From Nemertoderma westbladi (lineage: Eukaryota > Xenacoelomorpha > Nemertodermatida > Nemertodermatidae): 64,000 nt of DNA. Made by a program: the position numbers and the translations under genes. This document shows positions 10,836-21,968 of this stretch, one piece after another; position 1 is the first letter of the stretch, and every line of letters begins with the position of its first letter. The stretch lies in contig JAUCBJ010001045.1 in assembly GCA_032718475.1 (NCBI GenBank), forward strand, positions 1 to 64,000, given 5' to 3'. The notes under the pieces were generated by a model. That model saw only the letters and a program-made list of their open reading frames with translations. It had not been told where the DNA came from and searched no databases.

Positions 10836-13800
10836 CTGGGATGAATAATAAACAGTTTATTTACAAACAACGTGACAAATAATATAAACTGAAACACAAT
10901 GGACTATAATAGTCCATCACGTAAATCATACTTAGTACAAGTCCCACTTAATAGCAGCACTATGGGGTCATTAATGGCCATTGTCAACGTCCACAAATTG
11001 TGGGATTGCTTAAATTAAATTAATGATAATAAAAACATTTGCATGTTTCAACTACTATGATATTGTAGCCAATTTCGACGTCAAAAGTTACAATATTTTA
11101 ATTACAACGAGTTTCAGAGATACTGTAAGATATCTAAAGATAATAAAGTAGGTTTATGCTTTGGGTCTGAGTGATTTTATGAAATGGAAAATCAACGAAA
11201 TTTACAGTTTCATTCAGAGATACGCGATGACGACACAAACACACAATGATCAAGGATCACATATGAATTAAATAAATAAATACGAATTAAATGAATAAAT
11301 ACGAATTAAATGAATAAATACGAATTAAATGAATAAATACGAATTAAATGAATAAATACGAATTAAATGAATAAGTACGAATTAAATAAAACAAATAAGT
11401 AGGCCTTGCATGGATAATGACGTCACTCTACCTGTAGAATCGCCGTTAGAGATATCGCGCTCTCTATTGGTGGAACTAAACGTCTCCGGAGTTCGGCCGT
11501 CTGCAACTCGGCGCTGGACTCGAGGAAGGCAGACATGGACGCGAGCGCACCGCTGCGGGCCTCCAGGGTGACCTGCCAGGTGAAGGCGTCGCCCCGCTCG
11601 ACCTCGGTCTCCAGCTCCTTGGAGCTCCGGGGGAAGGCGTTGCGCCACAGAAGGAACATCCGGGGCAGCAGCGGCCGTGTGAGCGCCGGCCCGGCGGCCA
11701 TTAACGCGCTCAGCGCCAACCACCCGGCCTGGGTGCGCGGCTGACTCATCCGCGAGCTCTGGGACGCGGTTCGCAGGAGGTCCTCCCCCGTTGCGAACGT
11801 CTGTTTGACCTTGCTGTGCGGCACTCCCAGCGGCGACGCGGACAACGAGCCCAGCAGGGCTGCGATCGCCGCACTGTAGCCGTGGATGGCCTCCGGACTG
11901 CCTTTGTACCTGGAAATAAAAGTGAGTTTCGCTTAATATAATATTTTTGCCACCCTGGAGGTTTTTGATGCCCTAAAATTGACAATAATAATTGCTTTAT
12001 GACCTACCGCACCGGTTCAGCTCTTTATTTGCCGCCTAAGTTACTTTATTAACCCAACCGTGAAATCCTTCATTATATTAATTAATTAGTAGTTAATGTA
12101 CCTCCTACTTCTTTTATTGTTTCGTTTCGATTATGTGTGAAAAGTAGCTAAACCAGCAACAACAAAACCATTAGTACAAAAAAACAATAGTAAAGTTCTA
12201 GAACATTTGTTTTAATTTAATTTTTCTTAATTTAATATTTACAGTACATTGCTTATATAATGTGGGGCGAGCCACGAAGTGAGCGAAGCGTTAGCATATG
12301 GGTACCATTAACGAGTTGTATGTCGTCGTCGTCAATTTATGATCGCTAATAATAACGCAGTCATTCTTTGATGAAATTAAAACAAACTTGGTACGTACGT
12401 ATCCAGTCTTGTGCTGCGCGAAGGCCCCGTGAACGTATCTAATTTGTGTTTGACTTAAGTTTGTTAGGCATTATTGTGTCAATAAATTTATATATAAATA
12501 TATACAGTACCGGGAGAGCGCTTCCAGACTGCGGTCCATCAGCGGACCCAGCTGGGACGGGATCGCCACCGCTACGCAGCGGAGCGCCCACGCGGCTGCG
12601 AGTCGCGCCGCGGGCGAGGGGTGCAGCAGCACGGCGCAGATCGCGTTGGTCTCGCCCACCAGCGGGAGGGCCACGGTGCCCAGCCGTTGGTACAGCGCGC
12701 CCAGCTGCTGCAGGGCGCAGACCAGTAGATGCGGGTTCCCTGTTGTCTCCCCGCTGATCGCTTCCGGTTGGCTCTCGTCCGCCAAACAGTTCATGTGTTT
12801 GCAGATAATAGCAGCGAGTTGTTTGATAGCGACGCCCTGAGCGCCTAAAACAACAACAACAAGGTCGTGTAGATGAAGAAATATAGGAATTAGTTGAACA
12901 GAAAGTAAGATCAACTTTATTAACTACCTATATAAATACTTGTGCGCGGCGCGGTACTGAATACAGTGTGATATGATGATCGATGTGGTTTGTTACACGG
13001 ACGAACGTATTGAGTGAAATAAGAAATACAGGATTAGAACACTGTAAAGTACTTAGGAACAAGTATGTATGGAGTTTCATTTTAAAACTGTATACAACAA
13101 TACGAAGCTGGTTTAGAATTTTCATTTTTTTTGTGAGGCAAAAAGTGTTCAATCATGGAATACTAAATATACACGGAAGGACAAAAATGTATCATACCCC
13201 TGGAGGCTGGTGTTTAAAATTAATAAAAAAAATTTCAAAATTTTATTTTCTAAAAATTTTTTTTACAATATTTTTTTTTTCTTTTTATTGATTTTAAACA
13301 CGTTTTAGAACGATGCCATGCGTTTTAAATAGAATCCAGATTTTTTTTTTTTTAATGTTCTAGAACAAAACATATTTGTTCAAGAACATATTTTTTTATA
13401 AAAATGAATAGCTAACTAACCCTAACATGTTCTGGAACATTTTCTATACAAATAGTAATAAGAACTAGCTACTATAAAATATTTATAGAAGGATGTAGGA
13501 TGTCGGAACCAGTGTCAAAAATACTAGCTAAACCTACCTAAAACACTAGCTACCATATAATTTAGTATCTTGCTTAACGAGGAGACTTATATTCAGTCAA
13601 AACTCAAATTAAAGAATTATATCAAAATATCAAATGAAATTCACTTCCGCCTCAAGAAACTGGGACATCATGAGGCATTTTTCCTCCTGAAGAACTGCAT
13701 GGCACTGCCTAAATTCACGTATATACTGCGTAGTTCACCCATCTTCCATCGCCCTGACCTCCTAGATCAGCTTGACTCTGAACTAAAAAATACACTAGAG

Positions 13801-16800
13801 GAAATCATCAACGTAAAAATGTCTCCAGACTCTTGGGATCAGGCAACCCTCCCCTGCCGGTTAGGAGGGTTAGAAGTGCCACTTGTATCCCACACTGCAC
13901 CAGCCGCATTCCTTGCATCACTAAACAGGAATAGGAACCTGATAGCAAAGATTATTGAGCCAGTCTCCACATTGCCATTCTATGTAGAGGTATTATCTTC
14001 TTGGAAAAGCCTTCTATCTGTTCCCTCACTTCCTGAAGAACCATACAGTTAGCGGAATTGGATGGAGCCCATCGTGCAACATCGAGTTGGAAACATCTTC
14101 CAGCGATCTGACCTTACCTCTCTTTCTCGCCTTAAAGGGTGCAAGGCACCAGGATCTGGCGATTGGCTGAATGCTTTGCCATCTGCTACACTTGGCCTAA
14201 GGTTAGCAGATGATGATTTTGGTATGGCTGTGGGTCTTCGTCTTGGCGCACCGGTTTGTTCATCACACCCCTGTGTGTGTGGCGCCATAGTTGATCCATC
14301 AGCCCTCCACGCACTAACATGCAAGCACACCAAAAACCGTCACCCCCGCCAGAGACTAGATAATAATGCCATTCACCGTGCTCTTTTCAGCTGAAGTACC
14401 ATCCTCCCTGGAACCTATTGGATTGTGCCGAAATGATGGTGCGACCTTACTCCCATGGTCCAGGGACCCCCCCCCCCCCCCCCCCCCCCCCTAGTATGGG
14501 ATTTCACCTGTACTCACCGACTTGCCCATCTTACCAGGCCATAGCATCTAGCGACGGTTCATCTGTTGCCAATATAGCAGAGGACCGAAAGAAAGGGAAG
14601 TACAGTGACCTGTCTCCGAACTATATAGTACAGCCTGTTGCAGTCGAGACCTTGGGTGGCGTTTTGGTACTAGCACCATGGACTTCCTCCGCCAACTTGG
14701 CCGGCGTGTAGAGAAGGTTAGCGGGAATGAGAGGACAACTGAACACCTGCGTCAATGCATTGGGGTCTGTGTGCAAGCAGGTAATGCTGCCTGTATCAAG
14801 GAATCGTTTGGATCAGGCGTTGGCAACTGAATCCAGTGAATATATTAAGAATAACGAAGATGACGATTCATTAAACAAAATCAAATATGAAATGGAAAGT
14901 GATCCGCATAATATATTTTAAAGACTTTTCTGTAGTTATTACATATCTGATATCTATAATCTATTCACATTACAATCAATTTAATTTTTGTTGATTAAAT
15001 TTATTTTAAGTTTGTTAACATAAAATTGATTCGTTATATCATAAACTATATTTATAAATATCAAATTGTTGTAAAAAAAACTGGTCTCTTTTTGAATGGC
15101 CTCAAAATGCAGCTTATTAGGCCGTGTATCTATAGTAGGCCATGGGAGCGTTATATAAAATGCTATATATATCTCAAAAACGGCACGACAGATTTTGAAA
15201 AAAATTTAGCAGCGGTTTTCTGTCATCCATATCTATCGTTTTATAAAATAACAAGATTGCCTCCAGGGGTCGTATGATACATTTGTCCTTCCGTATATAT
15301 TTAGTATTACATGGTTCAATTGTCGGTGGAATTGAATTTTCTTTTATAAATCAGTAAAAAAATACATCAATACACTAATCGATGTGAAATGTTTCCAATA
15401 ATAAAAAACAAATTTAATGATTATTTCTAAAGAATTAGCTGATGTAAAAACTCGAAACATTATAATTATAAGCAAAAGTAGAAGTAGTTGGTTGATATTT
15501 TACTAGGGTACTGGCTCAGATAGAGTGAAAAATTTATAGTAAAAACTTTAAATAGTTTTTATCCTCAGAACTCCTATTATGAAATTTTATGCTTTATATA
15601 TCATATTAAAGGTCTTGATAAACTTTATAACATTATTTAAAATTTGGTTTCAATGGATTGCAAAGAATTACGATTTGCATTATAAAATTAGCACTTATAG
15701 TAGACCTTGGTGTAGACCTTGGTGTAGACCTTGGTGTAGACCTTCGTGTAGACCTTGGAGTAGACCTTGGTGTAGACCTTGGTGTAGACCTTGGTGTAGA
15801 CCTTCGTGTAGACCTTGGAGTAGACCTTGGTGTAGACCTTGGTGTAGACCTTGGAGTAGACCTTGGTGTAGACCTTGGTGTAGACCTTGGTGTAGACCTT
15901 GGTGTAGACCTTGGTGTAGACCTTGGAGTAGGTAGACCTTGGTGTAGACCTTGGTGTAGACCTTGGTGTAGACCTTGGTGTAGACCTTGGAGTAGACCTT
16001 GGTGTAGACCTTGGTGTAGACCTTGGTGTAGACCTTGGTGTAGACCTTGGTGTAGACCTTGGTGTAGACCTTGGTGTAGACCTTGGTGTAGACCTTGGTG
16101 TAGACCTTGGTGTAGACCTTGGTGTAGACCTTGGTGTAGACCTTGGTGTAGACCTTGGTGTAGACCTTGGTGTAGACCTTGAGTGTAACATTTTTTTTTA
16201 TGGCAAGTTTGCAGTATAACCTTCTCAACTCCTTAAACTCATTTACAGTTAATTGGGAAGTGTCCATTGACGACTATCCTCGGACTAGGTATAAAAATGT
16301 AGACCTTGAACGAGTATTTCAACTGCTAATTATAATTAAACAATGATAGTGAATATATTAATATATTGAAACATTTGTCACGGGCTTCCAAAATAAAACA
16401 ATAAAGATATATAAAACTATAATGTGTATACCAATTTACATTGAGTAAATGTAGACCTTGGATTAAGTTTGTAGACCTTGAATAAATTCAATTTTAATCA
16501 TTCAAGGTCTACATTACTTTATTGAAATCAGCTCGCAGATGCGGTTCGAATACTTGGGAGTTTACAACAAATTTAAAAATGATATTTCTGTTACATTATT
16601 TTTCACTGTTTCGGAGCCAGCACCCTAGAGAGGGACCTCCAAACTATATATCATGACAATTATTCAAACTATAATTTTTTCTGGCACCCTTCGCCTTTAG
16701 ATGTATCGTGAATAATGCCATAATGGGGAAAAATAAAATAATAGACGAAATATAAAATAAATGCTAATTATTATTAGACGCACCTTCGGATAGGAGACTC

Positions 16801-17924
16801 GATAAAAGGGAATCGAGAATGAATGTGATACACCGACGCGTATAAACCGCGTCAACGTGTGTGGAGGTAGTGCGGGGATGGGAGGCGACATCGAGAACGG
16901 AGTTAAGGAACAAAGAGAGATTCCGTTCCAACCACGGCGCCCCTAGCAGTTCCACAAGCTCCACGAACGCCTCGGTAACCCCAATACGAACCTCCCGCTT
17001 CAGTTGAACGTTCCCTTTGAGGACGTCGGCTTTGAGGAAACCCAGACCGCCCTTTATGAAACCCGCGGTCAGTAGGGCCAGCCCTTCCTCCGGCCGGAGT
17101 CCCCGACTTCGAGATCCCGGGTTCGAGCCCTCCTCCGTGCGTTTACCTTTAGTAGCCGCGCCTCGAGCCGTCATCGCTGCGTGGACGAGCGCAGCGAGTA
17201 GACGGGCGACAGCTCGACGAACCTCGTAGGTCGATTCGTCCAACCCGCGGTAACAAACCGACACGGTTGAGTCCAACTCGTTGGTATAAACGAACGGCGC
17301 TTCTCCGAGCAACGCAACGATACAGCGGCAAGCGGCAACGCGCACCGGCATAGAACGATCCGTCATGTAACCCTTAGCAACCTTGAATACGTCTTTATGA
17401 GTCTGCGAGGCAGCTGACCCCAGCCCGACCACGATCTTAGAGAGACAGACCATGGTCTCGGCTCTGGTCTGCGATTCCGCACTCTTGAGAGCCCGCAGTA
17501 GATTTGCCACCGTGTCCTGGTAAGAGTTCCCCGTCATTCGACCCAGCTTCTCGTAGATCGCGCCGAGACAAGCGATGGCAGCGAGTCGACACGGCAGGTA
17601 GCTGGGAGAGTCGTCCTTGTTGCGGATAATATCGTTGCATTTGTTAATCGTTTCAAACAGTTCCATGGGATCTCCTATGCAGAAGAGCGTCGCGAGGTTG
17701 GATGCGAGTAGCGAACGTGTTGGCGGGCCGCCCTGCCGTCGAGTTATTAGTCCCGTTAGCTGACGCACCAACCGTCCTTGGCTGTCTTTGATGTCATTTT
17801 TATTGGCGGCGACGAGGATTTTGTCTAGAAATCGCAGCCATTCGTACTCGAACATTGGCTGCTTGGCGGAGGGAATTTGTTCCAGAACCTCTTCATTGAG
17901 GAGTAGACTGTGCGCCAATTCCAT
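6780..17924 (-). CDS. HEATR5B: HEAT repeat-containing protein 5B, complete four-exon gene
   Basis: Joining 17924-16784, 12844-12511, 11909-11432 and 10835-6780 gives 6009 coding bases, 2002 residues, close to the about 2070 of vertebrate HEATR5B. All junctions have GT/AG borders and compatible phases (1, 2, 0). The N-terminus MELAHSLLLNEEVLEQI, the stretch YKGSPEAIHGYSAAIAALLG across exon 3, RELVAEFTLTDN and PNSASGSGALEHD in exon 4, and the basic C-terminus ending in SIKLKMDFTGFK all fit the family. The protein is an alpha-helical HEAT solenoid. In other animals it (also called p200) works with aftiphilin and gamma-synergin at AP-1/clathrin-coated TGN and endosome membranes. The gene has only three introns, far fewer than in vertebrates, and the last exon is 4 kb. 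Confidence 0.95.
11271..11395. repeat. 19-bp tandem repeat in HEATR5B intron 3
   Basis: About six and a half near-identical copies of AATAAATACGAATTAAATG lie inside the 596-bp intron between exons 3 and 4, close to the exon 3 donor. Confidence 0.9.
11432..11909 (-). CDS. HEATR5B: HEATR5B exon 3
   Basis: Acceptor TTATTTCCAG|GTACAAAGG and donor CTACAG|GTAGAG. The 478 bases take phase 2 to phase 0. The product includes RTQAGWLALSALMAAGPAL, LLWRNAFPRSSKELE and GDAFTWQVTLEARSGAL, all close to vertebrate HEATR5B wording. It is GC-richer than the flanking introns. Confidence 0.95.
12261..12440. repeat. dispersed repeat, copy in HEATR5B intron 2
   Basis: TGTGGGGCGAGCCACGAAGT, then GGTACCATTAA, then TTTGATGAAAT and AAACTTGGTAC, match the region 62984-63310. 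It ends in CTGCGCGAAGGCCCCGTG, a phrase shared with the 1-1825 minisatellite. No coding content. Confidence 0.7.
12511..12844 (-). CDS. HEATR5B: HEATR5B exon 2
   Basis: Acceptor TTGTTTTAG|GCGCTCAGG (AG at 12846-12845) and donor CCCG|GTACTG (GT at 12510-12509). The 334 bases carry phase 1 into phase 2. The product runs from AQGVAIKQLAAIICKHMNC to DRSLEALSR and includes the Ala/Leu-rich helices AARLAAAWALRCVAVAIPSQ typical of HEAT repeats. Confidence 0.92.
13570..14710 (+). pseudogene. non-LTR retrotransposon C-terminal relic (broken)
   Basis: Frame pieces at 13570-14050, 14062-14394 and 14390-14710 line up with the C-terminal end of a widespread invertebrate retroelement protein. First comes a post-RT stretch (LLKNCMALPKFTYILRSSP, CRLGGLEVPLVS), then GVRLGAP-like GLRLGAPVC with a C-x-C...H...C cluster (CVCGAIVDPSALHALTC). 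Next are LEPIGLCRNDG, LLPW, WDFTC and finally KKGKYSDLSP and PVAVETLGG. These last motifs resemble a restriction-like endonuclease module. Two frame changes and a stop break it, and a 25-base C run (14467-14491) sits between the PW and WD motifs. Family assignment is from remembered motif order. Confidence 0.65.
14467..14491. repeat. poly-C tract, 25 bases
   Basis: Uninterrupted C25 inside the retroelement relic, splitting its conserved PW...WD endonuclease-like motif. Confidence 0.95.
15692..16182. repeat. 12-bp minisatellite GTAGACCTTGGT in HEATR5B intron 1
   Basis: About 40 copies of a 12-bp unit with two main variants (CTTCGT and CTTGGAGTA-type). Because 12 is a multiple of 3, several long frames on both strands stay open; they are repeat artefacts. 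Isolated copies continue at 16299, 16450 and 16472, and one inverted copy (AAGGTCTACA) lies near 16504. Confidence 0.95.
16784..17924 (-). CDS. HEATR5B: HEATR5B exon 1 (coding start)
   Basis: ATG at 17924-17922 opens the MELAHSLLLNEE N-terminus. 1141 coding bases end at donor AAG|GTGCGT (GT at 16783-16782), phase 1. It carries the conserved WLRFLDKILVAANK and NLATLFCIGDP stretches and the first HEAT repeats. The open frame runs six codons past the donor into the intron. Confidence 0.93.
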
Positions 17925-18024
17925 TATCTGATTATCGATTAGGCCCCCTACTGGCTACTGCCCTATATCAGTACACAGTATGTCAGTATATCACAATACC
18001 CCAATACAGCAAGCCAGTAATACT

Positions 18025-18199
18025 GGTGCTTAGATCGTGGCCTTTCCAGTTAATATTATTCCACTTTGTATAAAACATGTGATGTGGTTGGAGAAAGCTG
18101 CTACTAAGCAGCAACCAATCGCGTCAATCCTGTTTAACACTGAGTCAATGAGAATGGAATATTGCTAACATGAAAGAGTTCAGGTTAACATTATTCCAT
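18025..18199. repeat. left arm of a long inverted repeat
   Basis: Begins GGTGCTTAGATCGTGG and contains TGATGTGGTTGGAGAAA, CTACTAAGCAGCAACCAAT and GTCAATGAG. It matches the reverse complement of 19434-19631 with a few small indels. The right arm carries short insertions (for example TAGGCCTA). Confidence 0.85.
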
Positions 18200-19433
18200 A
18201 TCTCAGTATCTGTATTCACTATTCTATTAGGCTGTTAGGCCCTACACCTACCCTTGAGACTGGCCTTGTCTGTTTCATTATACAAGTTATACCGAAAGCA
18301 TTCAGGCGTCTTGCAGAAGAACAGTATGCAGTAGGTAGAGCAAAGCAAATTATTAAGAATTGAAGCAAAAGTAATTACTAATTACTGTAATCTAGTAGCC
18401 AATACCTAGGTTTTGTTAATTCAATAGGCCTACTTTAAGCCTTAAACAGTTAGAGGGGCCTTATTCTTTCTCATGGTACAGTAGTTACATGGCAGCATCA
18501 GAGCATGGGAGCATAATGAGACGATTAAAAAAGTACAGAAGTAGTGGAATGTAATTTATGCGATAATAAGTACACAACAACCTCTGTGTTATCGAGACAC
18601 AAACAAAAAATTGATAAAAGGAGAACCAACAGCGAAACTAAACCATTTCCACGTTGTCCACTGTCCAGCCTGCCAGCATTGTTCTTTTTGCTACTCGCGT
18701 TTCGGGAATGCTACAGACTGACAGACAGACCTTGGACCAATTGAATGGATAGGATGTAGCTTTTGCACGGGTTTAAACACTAGGCCGACAACCGGCAACC
18801 ACTGCCGACAACAGCAAATATGAAAATGTAACCTGAGTTCGTAACTCTCGTTTATCTGTTTATTGTTTTGGTTAGACTAACCTTCCACTGTAACCTGCTC
18901 CTTTCCCTCAATTAATAAATAACATTAATTAGCTTTAGTAATGGTTGTCGGCGTTGGCTGTCGGCGTTACGGCGTAGCATTTACACCCCGTTTGCACGAA
19001 GTGGTTGGTATCATAAAAGTTGTGTGAATAAAACGCAACACGAGATTCGGGGTGATGAACTGATATGTGAGACCTGCCAGCAGCCAGCCTGCATTTTTGC
19101 CCACATTGCATATTACTACGTGGCAAGTACTTCAATGACAGAATGAGATAGGCCTATTGTATAAGTACAGTATGTTTATTAGGCCTACTAATCCGGACTT
19201 AACTATAAATATTTCATTTACAGTTTACATCATTGTAATTAAACTAATCCACTTAAACTACAACGTTTTTTTTTCTTGCATCTGCTGATCTGTGCATATA
19301 TTATGCCTGGCTGTCTGGTATTGTACCATCAGACCATATAATATTTTATATGGCTTACTCGATGCTCGATTACCGGTACTAACTGACTAACACTAGCAGG
19401 TAGCAGCTTAATTGCTGTAATATCTGATTACTT
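18200..19433. other. spacer inside the long inverted repeat
   Basis: About 1.2 kb with no convincing gene. A lone CNLCDNKY...LSRH fragment at 18544 resembles half a C2H2 finger but lacks the second histidine. 18866-18930 shares words (TTGTTTTGGTTAGA, CCACTGTAACCTGCTCCTTTCC) with 45535-45600. Confidence 0.5.
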
Positions 19434-19631
19434 TGGAATAATGTCAACATGAACTTTTTCATGTTAGCAATACAGCAATATTCCATACTCATTGACTCTG
19501 TGTTTAGCAGGATTAACGTGATTGGTTGCTGCTTAGTAGCAGCCCCTAGCAGGTTTCTCCAACCACATCACTTGTTTTATAGGCCTACAAAATGGAATAA
19601 TGTTAACTGGAAAAGCCACGATCTAAGCACC
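19434..19631. repeat. right arm of a long inverted repeat
   Basis: Reverse-complement partner of 18025-18199, ending CCACGATCTAAGCACC. Together the arms frame 1.6 kb, lying immediately upstream of the HEATR5B start. Confidence 0.85.
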
Positions 19632-20441
19632 CGTCAGCCCGTGCCAGTAATAAAATAAGCAATAGGGCCTACTGCAGTACTGCTGTACTAATCTGGCAAT
19701 ACTTACTGCAGCACTGCATACTGCTGTACTGACTTGATTCAGTACCGGTAATTCTGTAATTGAAAGTATGCCTATCTCCGATCTCACTCGCACTCTCAAG
19801 AGATAAAATTAAAATAATTAAAATTGGAATTGGGTGTCATCATTGCCCAGAACGAAACGATAGCGGGTGATCGTTTCATTCGTTTCGAGGACAAATCTCT
19901 GAATCTCTAAGTCAGGCGGTGGTGGGGGCGAGTCGCCCCGGGCGCAGGCCAGAGAGGGGCGAAAAATGAGCCGGAGCCAAGCTATTAACACTGTAGGCCT
20001 ACTGTACTGTACAGTACGTTTAAGATATAGGTCGTTTATGTGTTGAAACCCCCTTTTGTTGACCACATGAAAAGGTTATCAACTCAACTCAATATTGGAG
20101 ACAGGGGGGTGGGGAACCCCGGATGGCCAGTAAATCACCTAAGGCTGGAACAACAATTCATCTACCGTTATTTATATTTAACCCATGTCTTAAACAGTGG
20201 CGTATCCATCCAGGGGTAGTGGCGCCCCGGGGCGAGAGTTGATAACCGCCACCCCCCCCCCCCCCCCACACCCCATAATCAAGAAGCGAAAAAATTGTAT
20301 ATCCATATATACTCATCATAACATACTCAACATACTCATAACATACATATATTCATAATACACTGTGTACTATATACACCATTTCCCGTAATATAGTGTC
20401 ATTTTCTGATGACACGGACCTCCCCCCCCCCCCCCCCCCCC

Positions 20442-21615
20442 TGTAAAAGCTTTTGCGGATATACTCAGTCCCCCTCGCCCGCAAGGTACCGTTATAGGTG
20501 TTTTAACGGACATAAAAGTCATTCTTCTATATGCGTGCTTTGGCGGACATGGTAAGGCAAAAAACCCGCAATGCTCCAAATACCCTGGCACAGCTTAGCC
20601 TTGATGATTCAGATTACGACATCTAACAGCTGGTTGCTGACATGGAAACGGCCATTGGACACATGGTTCTTTGTTTAGCTTAACAGCCAATCAGAGCGAT
20701 TTTTTCTGTCGATGTGGAGATATTTGGCCGATCGTGCTAGGAGTGTTCAGTCTTACTGTTTTTCTTGATACTGTTGTGTTGTTTCTATCTAGGCCAGGAA
20801 CACCGGCTCTAGAGTCAATTCGTTTTCATACTTTAGAAGAAACATTAGTAGGCTTAAATTATAGAGCGTATAACTGTTAAATCTTATCTCACTTCAGTCT
20901 TACATTATCGGTTCAACATACATTATTATACTGCTATTTACTGTTGTGTTTTGGTTGAATATTATTTGGAGAACATCTATAAAGAACCCAAATTTCCCAA
21001 TTTTCTTGATACACTACAGGTTAGAGAGACGGGTTATATATAGCGATTGCGACTTATATTATTGTGGTTTGTAGTGAATTTAATGCTATTTGATAAGCAC
21101 TACATGAGTCCGTTGCTGTTCTCTTTATATATGATAAAATTCATTGACGGCGGCAAATTAGTGAGCAGTATTGTGTGTTACCGGTAGTGTGCCTGATTGT
21201 GACTGATAACTAAGCATTTCCTAAAGAATGCGCCTCATACGTGAATCATAAGCCTCACCGACTTACCGTTGTGATTAGTATAAGTCATATCTCTGTTTAC
21301 CTAGATAGAGCGCCACGTCCTAAAGGAACTGTTAATATTTCCCGAAAGTGAATAATATTAGTCAGAAATTATTTATTAACGATCAATCGAATAATACAGT
21401 AAGCTTACACTGCAATAATAATCTAAGCCCTCAGAATCCAGTCTCCCGGGTATATCCAGCGGGTGAATGGACGCGCACTAGGCTGGCTTCTGCTAATGTT
21501 GTGTTTATTGGTATTAAATATTTGTCAACTTCTAAAGTCTATTTATAAACCAAAAGACATAGGCCTATAAATTTTGGCAGGTTAAACTGCTAAAGGTCTT
21601 CAAAAGCGCGTACAA
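20442..21615 (+). repeat. 5' LTR
   Basis: 1174 bp, flanked on the left by C20. TGTA and TACA near its ends are inverted. A possible TATA element (TTTATATATG) lies near 21124. Compared with the 3' copy it has one substitution (CTCC for CACC at about 20573), an extra AA after AACTGTT, one missing T and an extra AGGCCT near 21560. Confidence 0.9.
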
Positions 21616-21681
21616 TAACAGTTATTGACTTTATTGCAGTAAGCAATAAAGTTGAAAGTACCGGTCGACCGGTAAACCTGA

Positions 21682-21808
21682 ACCGGTACTTCTGTAGGTC
21701 AGTAGGCCCAACTGCCAGAACCGGTACTGCTGTAGGTCCGTAGGTCCAACTGCCAGAACCGGTACTTCTGTAGGTCCGTAGGCCCAACTGTCCTAACCGG
21801 TACTTCCA
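21682..21808. repeat. 38-bp tandem repeat, about three copies
   Basis: Unit AACCGGTACTTCTGTAGGTC followed by CGTAGGCCCAACTGCCAG, in the retrotransposon leader directly after the 5' LTR. Confidence 0.85.
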
Positions 21809-21968
21809 GTATAAGTACATTAGTATTATTCGATTTTGATTATTGTATACCGGTAGGTCTCGATATTAAATCGGGGACGCCTGGTTTTTATTGGGATTTT
21901 ACTTAGGTCTATTTCTGTCAGTTTTATTTCCTAGTAAGTTAATATTGAGCTGAAGACGTGTAAGTCTG

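Larger units (their letters stand above)
13150..15320. mobile_element. element with ~60-bp terminal inverted repeats in HEATR5B intron 1
   Basis: CAATCATGGAATACTAAATA...ACGGAAGGACAAAAATGTATCATACCCCTGGAGGC (13150-13207) recurs in reverse complement with small indels at about 15259-15320. The 2.2-kb span contains relics of a retrotransposon open frame. The inverted repeats suggest a DNA transposon that received a retroelement insertion, or a foldback element. No transposase is seen. Confidence 0.65.

Noticed and set aside
15658..16267. Long open frames on both strands over the 12-bp repeat
   Set aside because: The period is a multiple of three, so frames stay open automatically; the peptide repeats are four-residue artefacts with no domain.
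18544..18744. Possible C2H2 zinc finger fragment (CNLCDNKY...LSRH)
   Set aside because: The second histidine is missing and no further fingers or exon borders are seen nearby.
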